This document shows, piece by piece, positions 16,567 to 22,656 of a stretch of DNA of 25,742 nucleotides. Origin of the DNA: Ectopseudomonas composti (GTDB lineage Bacteria > Pseudomonadota > Gammaproteobacteria > Pseudomonadales > Pseudomonadaceae). The stretch spans positions 1 to 25,742 of the forward strand of contig CAMPIF010000007.1 in NCBI GenBank assembly GCA_946886245.1, in the 5' to 3' direction. A model generated the notes under the pieces. That model did no database searches, was not told where the DNA came from, and saw only the letters and a list, made by a program, of their open reading frames with translations. Made by a program: the position numbers and the translations under genes. Positions within the stretch are counted from its first letter, which is position 1. Each line of letters opens with the position of its first letter.

Positions 16567-16595
16567 TTGCTATTTATGTAATAGGAATTATTCTC
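16567..16595 (+). promoter_or_regulatory. Candidate Fur-regulated promoter
   Basis: TTGCTA (16567-16572) and TATTCT (16589-16594) with a 16-base spacer make a plausible -35/-10 pair in a conspicuously AT-rich patch. TGTAATAGGAATTATTCTC (16577-16595) matches the 19-base Fur consensus at 12 of 19 positions, including AAT-ATT-TC in the right half, and covers the spacer and -10. This is the classical geometry for iron-dependent repression of the 76-residue gene that follows. Confidence 0.5.
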
Positions 16596-16628
16596 AGTTA
16601 CGTAATGACGGCCAAGGAGACCTGTGCC

Positions 16629-16859
16629 ATGACCTACCTGATCGATGCCTGGCTGGACCGCCCGCATCCCTATCTGCGCATCCTCAACCGCGAAACCGGG
16701 GAAGTCTGCGCCATGCTGGAAGAAGAAGCCCTGGACGAGCTGCGCGACCAGGGCGACCTGGACCTGCACGAGCTCAGTTCCAGCGAGCCCATCGTGCTCA
16801 AGGAACTGGTGCGCAGCCTGTTTCTGTACTGCTACGCACGGGCCCTGCGTCCATCCTGA
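16629..16859 (+). CDS. Conserved small hypothetical protein, probably iron-regulated (PA4570-like)
   Basis: A 76-residue acidic protein starting MTYLIDAWLDRPHPYLRILN, rich in Leu and Glu in the middle, and ending with a Tyr/Cys/Arg-containing helix-like segment. No signal peptide or clear membrane helix is seen. The ATG at 16629 is chosen because AAGGAG lies about 9 bases upstream; the ATG at 16605 would put that site inside the gene. A Fur-box-like sequence overlaps its promoter. From memory, P. aeruginosa has a small, strongly iron-starvation-induced gene (PA4570) two genes from fklB (PA4572), and this gene's size and position next to fklB fit that. The function is unknown. A strong terminator hairpin follows 6 bases after the stop. 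Confidence 0.8.
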   Translation: MTYLIDAWLDRPHPYLRILNRETGEVCAMLEEEALDELRDQGDLDLHELSSSEPIVLKELVRSLFLYCYARALRPS

Positions 16860-16865
16860 AAGACA

Positions 16866-16898
16866 AAACGGCCCTTCTGCGCTGCAGGAGGGCCGTTT
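16866..16898. terminator. Bidirectional-type terminator hairpin
   Basis: AAACGGCCCTTCTGC (16866-16880) pairs with GCAGGAGGGCCGTTT (16884-16898) with a single wobble and the three-base loop GCT. The stem is GC-rich inside with A/T ends, giving TTTCGT on the plus strand and TTTTGTCTTTC on the minus strand after the stem. It ends the 76-residue gene and may also stop transcripts coming through the repeats downstream of fklB. Confidence 0.85.
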
Positions 16899-16908
16899 CG
16901 TACGTAGC

Positions 16909-17210
16909 GTAGGGTGGACGACGCTTCACCCATCCACCGCCGCCGCGAGTGGTGGACAAAAACAGCCTTGTCCACCCTACGGCCCATCTGACGATTTCGC
17001 TTACAGCCATGTAGGGTGGACGACGCTTCACCCGTCCACCGCCACTGCGAGTGGTGGACAAAAACAGCCTTGTCCACCCTACGGCCCACCTGATGATTTC
17101 GCTTACAGCCATGTAGGGTGGACGACGCTTCACCCGTCCACCGCCGTCGCGAATGGTGGACAAAAACAGCCTTGTCCACCCTACGGCCCACCTGACGATT
17201 TCGCTTACAG
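16909..17210. repeat. Three tandem 102-base repeats reaching into the fklB stop codon
   Basis: Units begin at 16909, 17011 and 17113, exactly 102 bases apart, and differ at only a few positions (for example CATCCACC against CGTCCACC, and TGATGATT against TGACGATT). Each has a 72-base palindromic core from GTAGGGTGG to CCACCCTAC, holding two hairpins. The clearest is GGTGGACAA / TTGTCCACC, nine perfect pairs (16951-16959 with 16968-16976 in unit 1). A 30-base tail containing CGATTTCGCTTACAG links the units. In unit 3 this tail is the last two codons' end plus stop of fklB, so the duplicated unit was copied from the end of that gene. This fills the 345-base gap between the 76-residue gene and fklB. 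Confidence 0.92.
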
Positions 17211-17834
17211 GATGTCGAGCAGCTCGACATCGAATACCAGCACACTGTGCGGCGGGATGCTGCCGACGCCCTGGGCGCCGTAGGCCAGCTCGCTCGGCAC
17301 GTACAGACGCCACTTGCTGCCGGTACCCATCAACTGCAACGCCTCGACCCAACCCGGAATCACGCCACCGACCGGAAATTCAGCCGGCTGACCACGCTCG
17401 TAGGAGCTGTCGAACACGGTGCCGTCGATCAGGGTGCCGTGGTAGTGGGTACGCACCTGATCCTCGGCAGACGGCTTGGCGCCATCGCCAGCGACCAGCA
17501 CTTCGTACTGCAGGCCGGAGGCCAGTACGGTCACGCCTTCACGTTTGGCATTCTCGGCCAGGTAGGCACGACCTTCGCCAGCAGCGGCTTCGGCCTTGGC
17601 GGCAGCTTCGGCCTGCATGATTTCGCGGATGACCTTGAAGCTGGCGCCCAGCTCGGCCTCGGAAACACGGCTGGCCTGGCCACCGAACGCGTCGGTCAGG
17701 CCGGCGAGGATGGCCGTCAGGTCAACGCCGGGCGGCGGGTTGTCACGCAACTGACCACCGAGTTGACGACCGATGCCGTAGCTGACACGACCTTCATCGG
17801 AGGACAGATCGGGGCTGAAGTTGAGTTCGGACAT
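17205..17834 (-). CDS. fklB: FKBP-type peptidyl-prolyl cis-trans isomerase FklB
   Basis: A 209-residue cytoplasmic FKBP of the FklB/FkpA/Mip group (E. coli FklB is 206). An N-terminal helical dimerisation domain (residues about 14-100, starting GRVSYGIGRQLGGQL) leads by an Ala/Glu-rich helix into the FKBP domain (about 110-208). Active-site residues are seen at Tyr131 (HYHGTLIDGTVFDSS), Phe141-Asp142, the FPVGGVIPGW loop with Trp162, and Tyr185 (ELAYG). There is no signal peptide. The ATG at 17834 has a GGAG 8 bases upstream; the frame stays open further upstream but overlaps the DUF2256 gene with no ribosome site. It lies 164 bases behind the repair operon on the same strand and probably has its own promoter. 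Its stop lies in the third 102-base repeat. Confidence 0.95.
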   Translation of the reverse strand: MSELNFSPDLSSDEGRVSYGIGRQLGGQLRDNPPPGVDLTAILAGLTDAFGGQASRVSEAELGASFKVIREIMQAEAAAKAEAAAGEGRAYLAENAKREGVTVLASGLQYEVLVAGDGAKPSAEDQVRTHYHGTLIDGTVFDSSYERGQPAEFPVGGVIPGWVEALQLMGTGSKWRLYVPSELAYGAQGVGSIPPHSVLVFDVELLDIL

Positions 17835-17903
17835 GAAAGGCTCCGCTTGGGGCTGAAAAAGGCCGGCCAGACTAGCACAGAAGCCTGGCGCGACGTCACG
17901 AAC

Positions 17904-17937
17904 CCATGCATCGCCCGTCGCAGCTGCGACTGCATGG
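17904..17937. repeat. Imperfect cruciform upstream of fklB
   Basis: CCATGCA (17904-17910) pairs with TGCATGG (17931-17937). Inside them GTCGCAGCTGCGAC (17917-17930) is a perfect 14-base palindrome, with a six-base bulge on one side. It sits between the DUF2256-type gene and fklB and could end the repair operon transcript or be a regulatory site; there is no T run. Confidence 0.45.
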
Positions 17938-17998
17938 ATGCAGGAGGTAGAGCGAAGCAGGATGCCAGAGCCGACACGAACATGTCGTGGGAGGCGCT

Positions 17999-18145
17999 TC
18001 AGCGGCGACAAATGGAGCTGCGCGAACGCCGGCAGCGCTCGGAGCAGTAGCGCACCTCGTCCCAGCAGCGCGCCCATTTCTTGCGCCAGGTGAACGGTAG
18101 CCCGCAGACCCCACAGGTCTTCACCGGCAGCTCGCTCTTCTTCAC
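17999..18145 (-). CDS. DUF2256-type small cysteine protein
   Basis: A 48-residue basic protein, [20 protein letters not shown] and onward, with CxxC at Cys11/Cys14 and CxxxC at Cys34/Cys38, plus the core [21 protein letters not shown] of the DUF2256 family. The cysteine spacing suggests a small zinc-binding fold. The biochemical role is unknown; in many bacteria this family is encoded next to cryptochrome/photolyase genes, as here. It starts with a GTG that overlaps the photolyase stop by four bases (GTGA), so its translation must depend on the upstream gene. It ends before fklB with a 164-base gap. Confidence 0.88.
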   Translation of the reverse strand: MKKSELPVKTCGVCGLPFTWRKKWARCWDEVRYCSERCRRSRSSICRR

Positions 18146-19677
18146 AGCATCTCCCCGGCATCGAGTTTGGCCAACAGGCGCTCACCCCAGTCCCATAGCG
18201 CCTGCTGCTTGGCCTCGGTCATGCGCGCCAGGTTGCGATAGACCATGCCGATACGCGGGTTGCGCTCCAGCGGCTCACGGTGGCGCATCAGAAAATGCCA
18301 GTACAGCGCATTGAACGGGCAGGCCGACTCGCCCGTGCTCTCGCTCACCTTGTAGCTGCAGCCCTGGCAATGGTTGGACATGCGCTTGATGTACTGGCCG
18401 CTGGCGCAATACGGCTTGGAGCCGAGGTAGCCACCGTCGGCATGCATCACCATGCCCAGGGTGTTGGGCAGCTCGACCCAGTCGAAGGCATCCATGTATA
18501 CGGCCAGGTACCAGTCGCAGATGGCCTTGGGTGCGATGCCCGCGAGCAAGGCGAAGTTACCGGTGACCATCAAGCGCTGGATATGGTGCGCGTAGGCATG
18601 CTCCAGGGTCTGACCGATGGCCTGGCGCATGCAGTTCATCCGCGTCTTGCCGGTCCAGTAGAACGCCGGCAGCGCGCGTGAATTGCCGAAGCGGTTGCCC
18701 TCGGCGTACTCCGGCATGCGCAGCCAGTAGATGCCGCGCACGTACTCGCGCCAGCCGATCAGCTGACGGATGAAACCTTCGGCAGCGTTCAGCGGCACGT
18801 CGCCAGCGCGATAGGCCGCTTCGACCTCGGCGCAGATCCGCCGCAACTCGAGCAGGCCGATATTCAGCGCGGCACTGATGCGCGAGTGAAAGAGAAAGGG
18901 TTCGCCATCGGCCATGGCGTCCTGATAGTCGCCGAAGTCGGCCAGGCCGTTGTCGAGAAAATGCTGCCAGAGGCGCTCGGCCTGCTCGGCCGTGACCGGG
19001 TAATCGAAGCCTTCCAGGCTGCCGTAATGGCTGGCGAAACGCTGCCCGACCAACGCCAGTACGTCACGCGTGATGGCGTCCGGCTCGATGCGCAACGGCA
19101 AAGGCGGATGCACACCTTTTGGCAACGACTTGCGGTTGTCGGCGTCAAAGTTCCAGGCACCGCCCTCCGGCGTGCCGTCGGGGTTGAGCAACAGCCCACT
19201 GTCACGGCGCATCTCGCGGTAGAAGAACTCCATGCGCAGTTGCTTGCGCCCCTTGGCCCAGGCGGCGAACGCAGCGCGGCTGCAGAGAAAGCGGCTGTCC
19301 TGATGCCAGTGAATCGGCACGCCACAGTGACGCAGTGCCTGCTCCAGGCGCCAGTCGCCGCACTCGGTCAGATGCACCTCGGCAGGATCGAGCCGCTGCG
19401 TCCAGCGCAGCAGCTCGCCGGGCAGCGAGCCACTGTTGTCCGGATCATCCAGGGCCACGTAGTGCACCTGGATGCCCCGCTCGCGCAGCGCTTCGGCGAA
19501 ATGACGCATGGCGCTGAAGATCAGCGCGATCTTCTTCGGGTGATGCGGCACATGGCTGGCCTCTTCCATCACCTCGGCCAGCAGCACGTGATCACGGTCC
19601 GGGTCGACGTCCTTCAGCGCACCAAGGCCGTGGGTGAGCTGGTCACCCAGAATGAGCAGCAGACGACGAACACTCAC
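18142..19677 (-). CDS. phrB: Iron-sulfur (6-4) photolyase / bacterial cryptochrome, PhrB type
   Basis: A 511-residue protein of the FeS-BCP/CryPro class, known from Agrobacterium PhrB (about 507), which repairs pyrimidine (6-4) photoproducts with blue light. It begins [12 protein letters not shown], the N-terminal antenna domain that binds a lumazine chromophore. The C-terminal FAD domain has four cysteines, Cys349, Cys437, Cys440 and Cys453, matching the PhrB [4Fe-4S] ligands 350/438/441/454 with a one-residue shift. The active-site pair His364-His365 (HHIQRLM) is present. The true start is the GTG at 19677, which overlaps the upstream stop in GTGA; this gives the family N-terminus exactly. 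The frame remains open further upstream but that part belongs to the nuclease gene. It is the third of four overlapping genes. Confidence 0.95.
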   Translation of the reverse strand: MSVRRLLLILGDQLTHGLGALKDVDPDRDHVLLAEVMEEASHVPHHPKKIALIFSAMRHFAEALRERGIQVHYVALDDPDNSGSLPGELLRWTQRLDPAEVHLTECGDWRLEQALRHCGVPIHWHQDSRFLCSRAAFAAWAKGRKQLRMEFFYREMRRDSGLLLNPDGTPEGGAWNFDADNRKSLPKGVHPPLPLRIEPDAITRDVLALVGQRFASHYGSLEGFDYPVTAEQAERLWQHFLDNGLADFGDYQDAMADGEPFLFHSRISAALNIGLLELRRICAEVEAAYRAGDVPLNAAEGFIRQLIGWREYVRGIYWLRMPEYAEGNRFGNSRALPAFYWTGKTRMNCMRQAIGQTLEHAYAHHIQRLMVTGNFALLAGIAPKAICDWYLAVYMDAFDWVELPNTLGMVMHADGGYLGSKPYCASGQYIKRMSNHCQGCSYKVSESTGESACPFNALYWHFLMRHREPLERNPRIGMVYRNLARMTEAKQQALWDWGERLLAKLDAGEML

Positions 19678-21074
19678 AGCAGCACGATCTCCATGTTCGG
19701 GTGGCGGCGCAGGTGGCTGAGCAGGATGTGATAGGTGTCGAGGTTGAAGCCGCCATGGCGCTGGGTCAGTAGTGGCCGGACATGCTCGAGGCCATCGACC
19801 GTACCCAGATGGCGCCATTGATCGAGCACGTGCCACTGGGCAAGGCCGTGCCGGTCATCGCGCTCGACCAGGGCAACCGGCCCGGCCCATGGCCAGGCCT
19901 GGGTTCGCAGGTGTTCGACACCTGCGATCAACCGCGTATCGTGCGCCTGGCGCGACTCCGCGCCACAACAGGCGCCGGCACAGCGCCCAAGCTGATAGGC
20001 GAAGCAGGCGCCGTTGCCTTCCTCCAGACCGAGCACACGCAGGCACAAGCGTCGCTGCCGCGCCTGCTCCAGCAGCCACTGACGCGCGTGATGTCGCGAG
20101 CGGAACAACCCGGCATGCCTGAGTCCTGGCGTCAAAGCCCGGTGCTGGAGCAACTCGATGTGCAGCTCACCCGGCTCGCCTGCCAGCACCCAGGTCAACA
20201 GCTCGCGCTGCTTGCGCAGACGACGGTTGTACAAGGGTTGCAAACGCTTGATCTCGGCAGACTCGAACAACAGAGCGCCCAGCTCACCTGCCGTGATAGC
20301 CACCTGCACATCGCGGATCTGCTGCACCATCTGCAGACTGCGGCGGTCGCGGTGATCGTTCTGGAAGTGCGACATCACCCGGCGGCGCAGATTGCGGCTC
20401 TTGCCCACGTACAGCTGTGCACCGCCGTCGCCCAGGAAGTAATAGACCCCTGGACGTTCCGGCAACTCGGCGAAACGCTCAGCGGCCAGCAACGGGGGCC
20501 GCGCCGCGCTTCGCAACTGATGGCCCAGAGCCGCCGGCGCGACCTGCTGCAGCAACGGCCGGACCAGCGCCAGCAAGGCCTCCGCATCCGGCACGGCGCG
20601 ATCGCGGAAGAAACGCGTGATGCCAAAATGCGCGCAAAGCGCGTCGAAGCCGGCACCTGCCAGCTCCGGCAAGACCGCTCGGGCCAGGCGCAGGGTACAG
20701 AGCTGCTGCGGACGCTGCGCGTTCCAGTCAGGCAGCACGCGACGCAAGAATGCCAGGCTCAATCGCAGGTTATGGCCCACCAGCACGCGGCCGCGAATGG
20801 CATCGGATATCGCTTGCGCCTGGCTTTCGATGCGTGGCTGGCCGCGTAATTCCAGAGGGTGCAGACCACTCAGGCCGAGCACCTGCGAGGGCAGCGCGAC
20901 ACCAGGCTCGAACAGCCAGTGCAGGCGCTCTGCGACACAGCCCTCGGCATCGACCTGAATGATCGCCAGCTCCCAGATGGCATCACGCGCCGGATGGGCT
21001 CCAGTGGTCTTCACCTCCACGACGGCCAGGGCTTTGCCCTGCAACGTCGCGGCCGGTGCGCAGGCAGCCGTCAC
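19674..21074 (-). CDS. DnaQ-like exonuclease fold (degenerate) fused to UvrC/Cho-type GIY-YIG nuclease
   Basis: A 466-residue fusion. Residues about 15-175 have the DnaQ/DEDD exonuclease layout, but the acidic motifs are altered. Motif I reads VVEVKTTG (Glu20, Lys22 instead of Asp-x-Glu), motif II GHNLRLS (Ser106 for Asp), and motif III DRAVPDA (Asp158 for the usual His). Residues about 205-285 form a GIY-YIG domain with GVY (209-211), YVG (222-224), Arg230, Glu271 and Asn283 all present. A C-x12-C-x7-C-x3-C cluster (through NGACFAYQLGRCAGAC) follows, like the [4Fe-4S] site of UvrC. Most likely a Cho/UvrC-like incision nuclease whose exonuclease part has become a binding module. It starts with GTG in a four-base GTGA overlap with the gene before it and ends in another with phrB. 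Confidence 0.9.
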   Translation of the reverse strand: MTAACAPAATLQGKALAVVEVKTTGAHPARDAIWELAIIQVDAEGCVAERLHWLFEPGVALPSQVLGLSGLHPLELRGQPRIESQAQAISDAIRGRVLVGHNLRLSLAFLRRVLPDWNAQRPQQLCTLRLARAVLPELAGAGFDALCAHFGITRFFRDRAVPDAEALLALVRPLLQQVAPAALGHQLRSAARPPLLAAERFAELPERPGVYYFLGDGGAQLYVGKSRNLRRRVMSHFQNDHRDRRSLQMVQQIRDVQVAITAGELGALLFESAEIKRLQPLYNRRLRKQRELLTWVLAGEPGELHIELLQHRALTPGLRHAGLFRSRHHARQWLLEQARQRRLCLRVLGLEEGNGACFAYQLGRCAGACCGAESRQAHDTRLIAGVEHLRTQAWPWAGPVALVERDDRHGLAQWHVLDQWRHLGTVDGLEHVRPLLTQRHGGFNLDTYHILLSHLRRHPNMEIVLL

Positions 21075-21373
21075 CAGCCGGAACGGAAAGCGATGGGCAC
21101 CCGCAGGCTGTTGTCAGCCGAGGGCATGCCGCACATCTCGTCATGTACCGAGCTGTGCACCAGGAAGAAAGGCAAGGCCGGCATTTCCTGCAGCACGTCA
21201 CGCGCGTGCTCGACCGAACGCAGATTCAGCGTACTGCCCCGGTCGGTCAGAATCGGGTGGGCGCGTCCGTCCATCCGCGCTTCGAGCAGATAGATGCCGC
21301 CTTCCAGAGAGATAAGATTGAGTTCTTCGACACGCCCGGCTTGGGCGTGAGCGGACAGATCATGCAGATTCAT
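21071..21373 (-). CDS. Small protein of the DUF6482 type (tentative), first gene of the photolyase operon
   Basis: A 100-residue soluble protein with no cysteine cluster or membrane segment. It starts MNLHDLSAHAQAGRVEELNL, and continues with a predicted beta-rich segment ISLEGGIYLLEARMDGRAHP and a helix LRSVEHARDVLQEM. It resembles Pseudomonas proteins I remember as DUF6482, of unknown function. The ATG has an ideal AGGAGG 8 bases upstream, the best ribosome site of the operon. The three genes behind it start with GTG inside stop overlaps, so this gene drives translation of all four. Its promoter region carries TATACA/TGTACA repeats. Confidence 0.85.
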   Translation of the reverse strand: MNLHDLSAHAQAGRVEELNLISLEGGIYLLEARMDGRAHPILTDRGSTLNLRSVEHARDVLQEMPALPFFLVHSSVHDEMCGMPSADNSLRVPIAFRSGW

Positions 21374-21396
21374 CGGGCTTGCCTCCTGCTTTTAAC

Positions 21397-21431
21397 TATA
21401 CAAGAACCTATACAAAATTGATTCTTGTACA
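21397..21431 (-). promoter_or_regulatory. Inverted repeat of TATACA/TGTACA elements before the photolyase operon
   Basis: TATACAAGAA (21397-21406) and TTCTTGTACA (21422-21431) form an inverted repeat (9 of 10 positions) with a 15-base centre. A further TATACA lies at 21409-21414, 11 bases from TGTACA at 21426-21431. The site is 24-58 bases upstream of the first gene. From memory, light-sensing MerR regulators (LitR/CarH) of Pseudomonas bind T(G/A)TACA-N12-TGTA(C/T)A in front of photolyase and related genes; here the spacer is one base shorter. TATAGT on the minus strand (21400-21395) may serve as a -10 element. Confidence 0.5.
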
Positions 21432-21460
21432 ACAAAGAAAAAGCTCAAGCCCAGAAAGCA

Positions 21461-21486
21461 AAACGCCCGTCACGTTCGGACGGGCG
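21461..21486 (-). terminator. Rho-independent terminator of yqhA
   Basis: On the minus strand CGCCCGTC (21486-21479) pairs perfectly with GACGGGCG (21471-21464) around a seven-base loop. It is followed directly by TTTTGCTTTC. It begins 19 bases after the yqhA stop codon and separates yqhA from the photolyase operon. Confidence 0.85.
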
Positions 21487-21505
21487 GTTGTGAAGCGGTC
21501 TCGGG

Positions 21506-21997
21506 TCAGTCGTGCTTGGTGACCTTGTCCAGGTAGCCCATGGCGAAGGCGGAGCCGACGAACGTCAGGTGAATGATCACGTACCATTGCAGGTACTTAA
21601 GATCGTAGTTCTTCGCATCCATGAACACCTTGAGCAGGTGGATGGACGAAATGGCCACGATGGACGCCGCCACTTTCATCTTCAGCGAACTGGAGTCCAT
21701 CTTGCCGAGCCAGCTGAGCTTCTCGGTGCCCTCGTGAATGTCCAGGCGCGAAACGAAGTTCTCGTAGCCGGACAGCATCACCATCACCAGCAGCCCACCG
21801 ACCAGTGCCATGTCGATCAGCGACAGGAGCTTGAGGATCACGTCGGCTTCGGTGAGGGAAAAGATCTGCGGCAGGATGTGATAAAGCTCCTGGAAGAACT
21901 TGACCGACAATGCCAGCACGGCGAGAGAAAGACCGAAGTAGATCGGCGCCAGCAACCAGCGCGATGCGTACATGGTGTTTTCGATGAAGCGTTCCAT
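21506..21997 (-). CDS. yqhA: YqhA family inner-membrane protein (UPF0114 / TIGR00645)
   Basis: A 163-residue membrane protein (E. coli YqhA has 164) with about four hydrophobic helices. It is very close to the E. coli family member: [20 protein letters not shown] at the N-terminus, [20 protein letters not shown] in the middle, then the soluble segment [19 protein letters not shown] and the last helix [19 protein letters not shown]. The molecular function is unknown. The start MERF at 21997 follows family alignment; the ribosome site (GTGAG about 8 bases upstream) is weak, and the frame is open 15 codons further upstream. A good terminator follows. It appears to be a single-gene unit. Confidence 0.95.
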   Translation of the reverse strand: MERFIENTMYASRWLLAPIYFGLSLAVLALSVKFFQELYHILPQIFSLTEADVILKLLSLIDMALVGGLLVMVMLSGYENFVSRLDIHEGTEKLSWLGKMDSSSLKMKVAASIVAISSIHLLKVFMDAKNYDLKYLQWYVIIHLTFVGSAFAMGYLDKVTKHD

Positions 21998-22074
21998 GGA
22001 GAGCTCACTGAAGGATGGGAAAATCGCGGCGAGTATACCCATCGCACTGCACCAACAGAAGGTGCCCCCGGTAC

Positions 22075-22083
22075 TGTGGATAA
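22075..22083 (-). promoter_or_regulatory. DnaA-box-like 9-mer
   Basis: TGTGGATAA here reads TTATCCACA on the minus strand, a perfect match to the strong DnaA box. It lies between yqhA and the next gene, within 510 bases of two more such sequences. Confidence 0.4.
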
Positions 22084-22116
22084 CCCCAGCCCAGCGGTAA
22101 TGTCAGGAGTGACCGA

Positions 22117-22137
22117 AAGCGCCTTGCTTCAGGCGTT
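22117..22137 (-). terminator. Weak terminator-like hairpin
   Basis: On the minus strand AAACGCC and GGCGCTT (one wobble) form a seven-pair stem with an eight-base loop. It starts within the stop region of the 117-residue gene and is followed by TCGGTC rather than a T run, so it is only a modest terminator candidate. Confidence 0.4.
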
Positions 22138-22491
22138 TCAGCTTTGTCCGTCGGTTTCGGGGTGATGCTGGAATGGCCCGGAGGGGTTGTGGCGTTCACC
22201 GTTGACACGACGTAGTTCGGCCTGCAGATGCAGACACCAGATCGGCGGTTCGCAGCATTCTACGTAGCCTTGCAGGGCCAGGCTCTCGGCAATCGCCGTA
22301 AGCGCGTCTTCAGCGACAGAAGGTCCATAGAACGGGCCCTGCGCCTTGATAGCCGAGGGTTGCGCGCCTGACATACCGGCAGCGCAAAGCAGTGTCCAAC
22401 GTCCGTTGTCTCCTGCCAGCGGCTTGATCACGCACTCGATGCGGGTGACCAGGCCCAGGCATTGGCGGGTGAGGCAGAGGTTGCGCGGCAT
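22138..22491 (-). CDS. Unrecognised conserved-looking hypothetical protein
   Basis: A 117-residue protein starting MPRNLCLTRQCLGLVTRIEC. The first half looks beta-rich (VTRIECVIKPLAG, RWTLLCAAG), the middle has GPFYGPSVAEDALTAIAESL, probably a helix, and the tail is hydrophilic and His-rich (FQHHPETDGQS). Seven cysteines are scattered without a clear metal motif. There is no signal peptide or membrane helix. The ATG at 22491 has a GAGGG element about 9 bases upstream; the frame is open 50 codons further, but that part overlaps the DnaA-box region and lacks protein-like composition. I do not recognise a family with certainty, and the neighbours give no clue to function. Confidence 0.75.
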   Translation of the reverse strand: MPRNLCLTRQCLGLVTRIECVIKPLAGDNGRWTLLCAAGMSGAQPSAIKAQGPFYGPSVAEDALTAIAESLALQGYVECCEPPIWCLHLQAELRRVNGERHNPSGPFQHHPETDGQS

Positions 22492-22557
22492 GGCGGCGAC
22501 CCTCGCGGAATCCAGGCTCCAGCCTACACCCCGAGCGGTCGCACTGTGAAGGCCAAA

Positions 22558-22582
22558 GTTATCCACGCAATCTGTGGATAAC
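22558..22582. promoter_or_regulatory. Facing pair of DnaA-box-like sequences
   Basis: GTTATCCAC (22558-22566) and GTGGATAAC (22574-22582) form a perfect nine-base inverted repeat with a seven-base centre. The right arm contains TGTGGATAA (22573-22581), the exact reverse of the DnaA box TTATCCACA, and the left arm TTATCCACG differs at one position. The pair lies 67-91 bases upstream of the 117-residue gene and could bind DnaA as a regulator or titration site. There is no dnaA, dnaN or rpmH here, so it is not the usual origin. Confidence 0.5.
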
Positions 22583-22619
22583 TCTGTGCATGAGGCGTGA
22601 GTAAGAACACCTGCGCGCC

Positions 22620-22640
22620 TGTCCCGGGCAATCCGGGACA
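22620..22640 (-). other. Stem-loop after the Lon-like protease gene
   Basis: TGTCCCGG (22620-22627) pairs perfectly with CCGGGACA (22633-22640) around a five-base loop, 16 bases beyond the stop of the Lon-like gene. No T run follows on the minus strand. It may protect the transcript end or assist factor-dependent termination. Confidence 0.5.
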
Positions 22641-22656
22641 ACCGTGCAAGATATGA

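Noticed and set aside
16909..17210. Possible CRISPR array
   Set aside because: The units are 102 bases long and nearly identical over their whole length, with no unique spacers, and no cas genes are present. It is a plain tandem duplication.
16645..17283. Open frame encoding a 34-residue peptide repeated three times
   Set aside because: The repetition comes from the 102-base DNA repeats, whose length happens to be a multiple of three. The frame overlaps the 76-residue gene in another phase and runs into the end of fklB.
22558..22582. Possible replication origin
   Set aside because: Only three DnaA-box-like sequences, no AT-rich unwinding region, and none of dnaA, dnaN, rpmH or gidA nearby.
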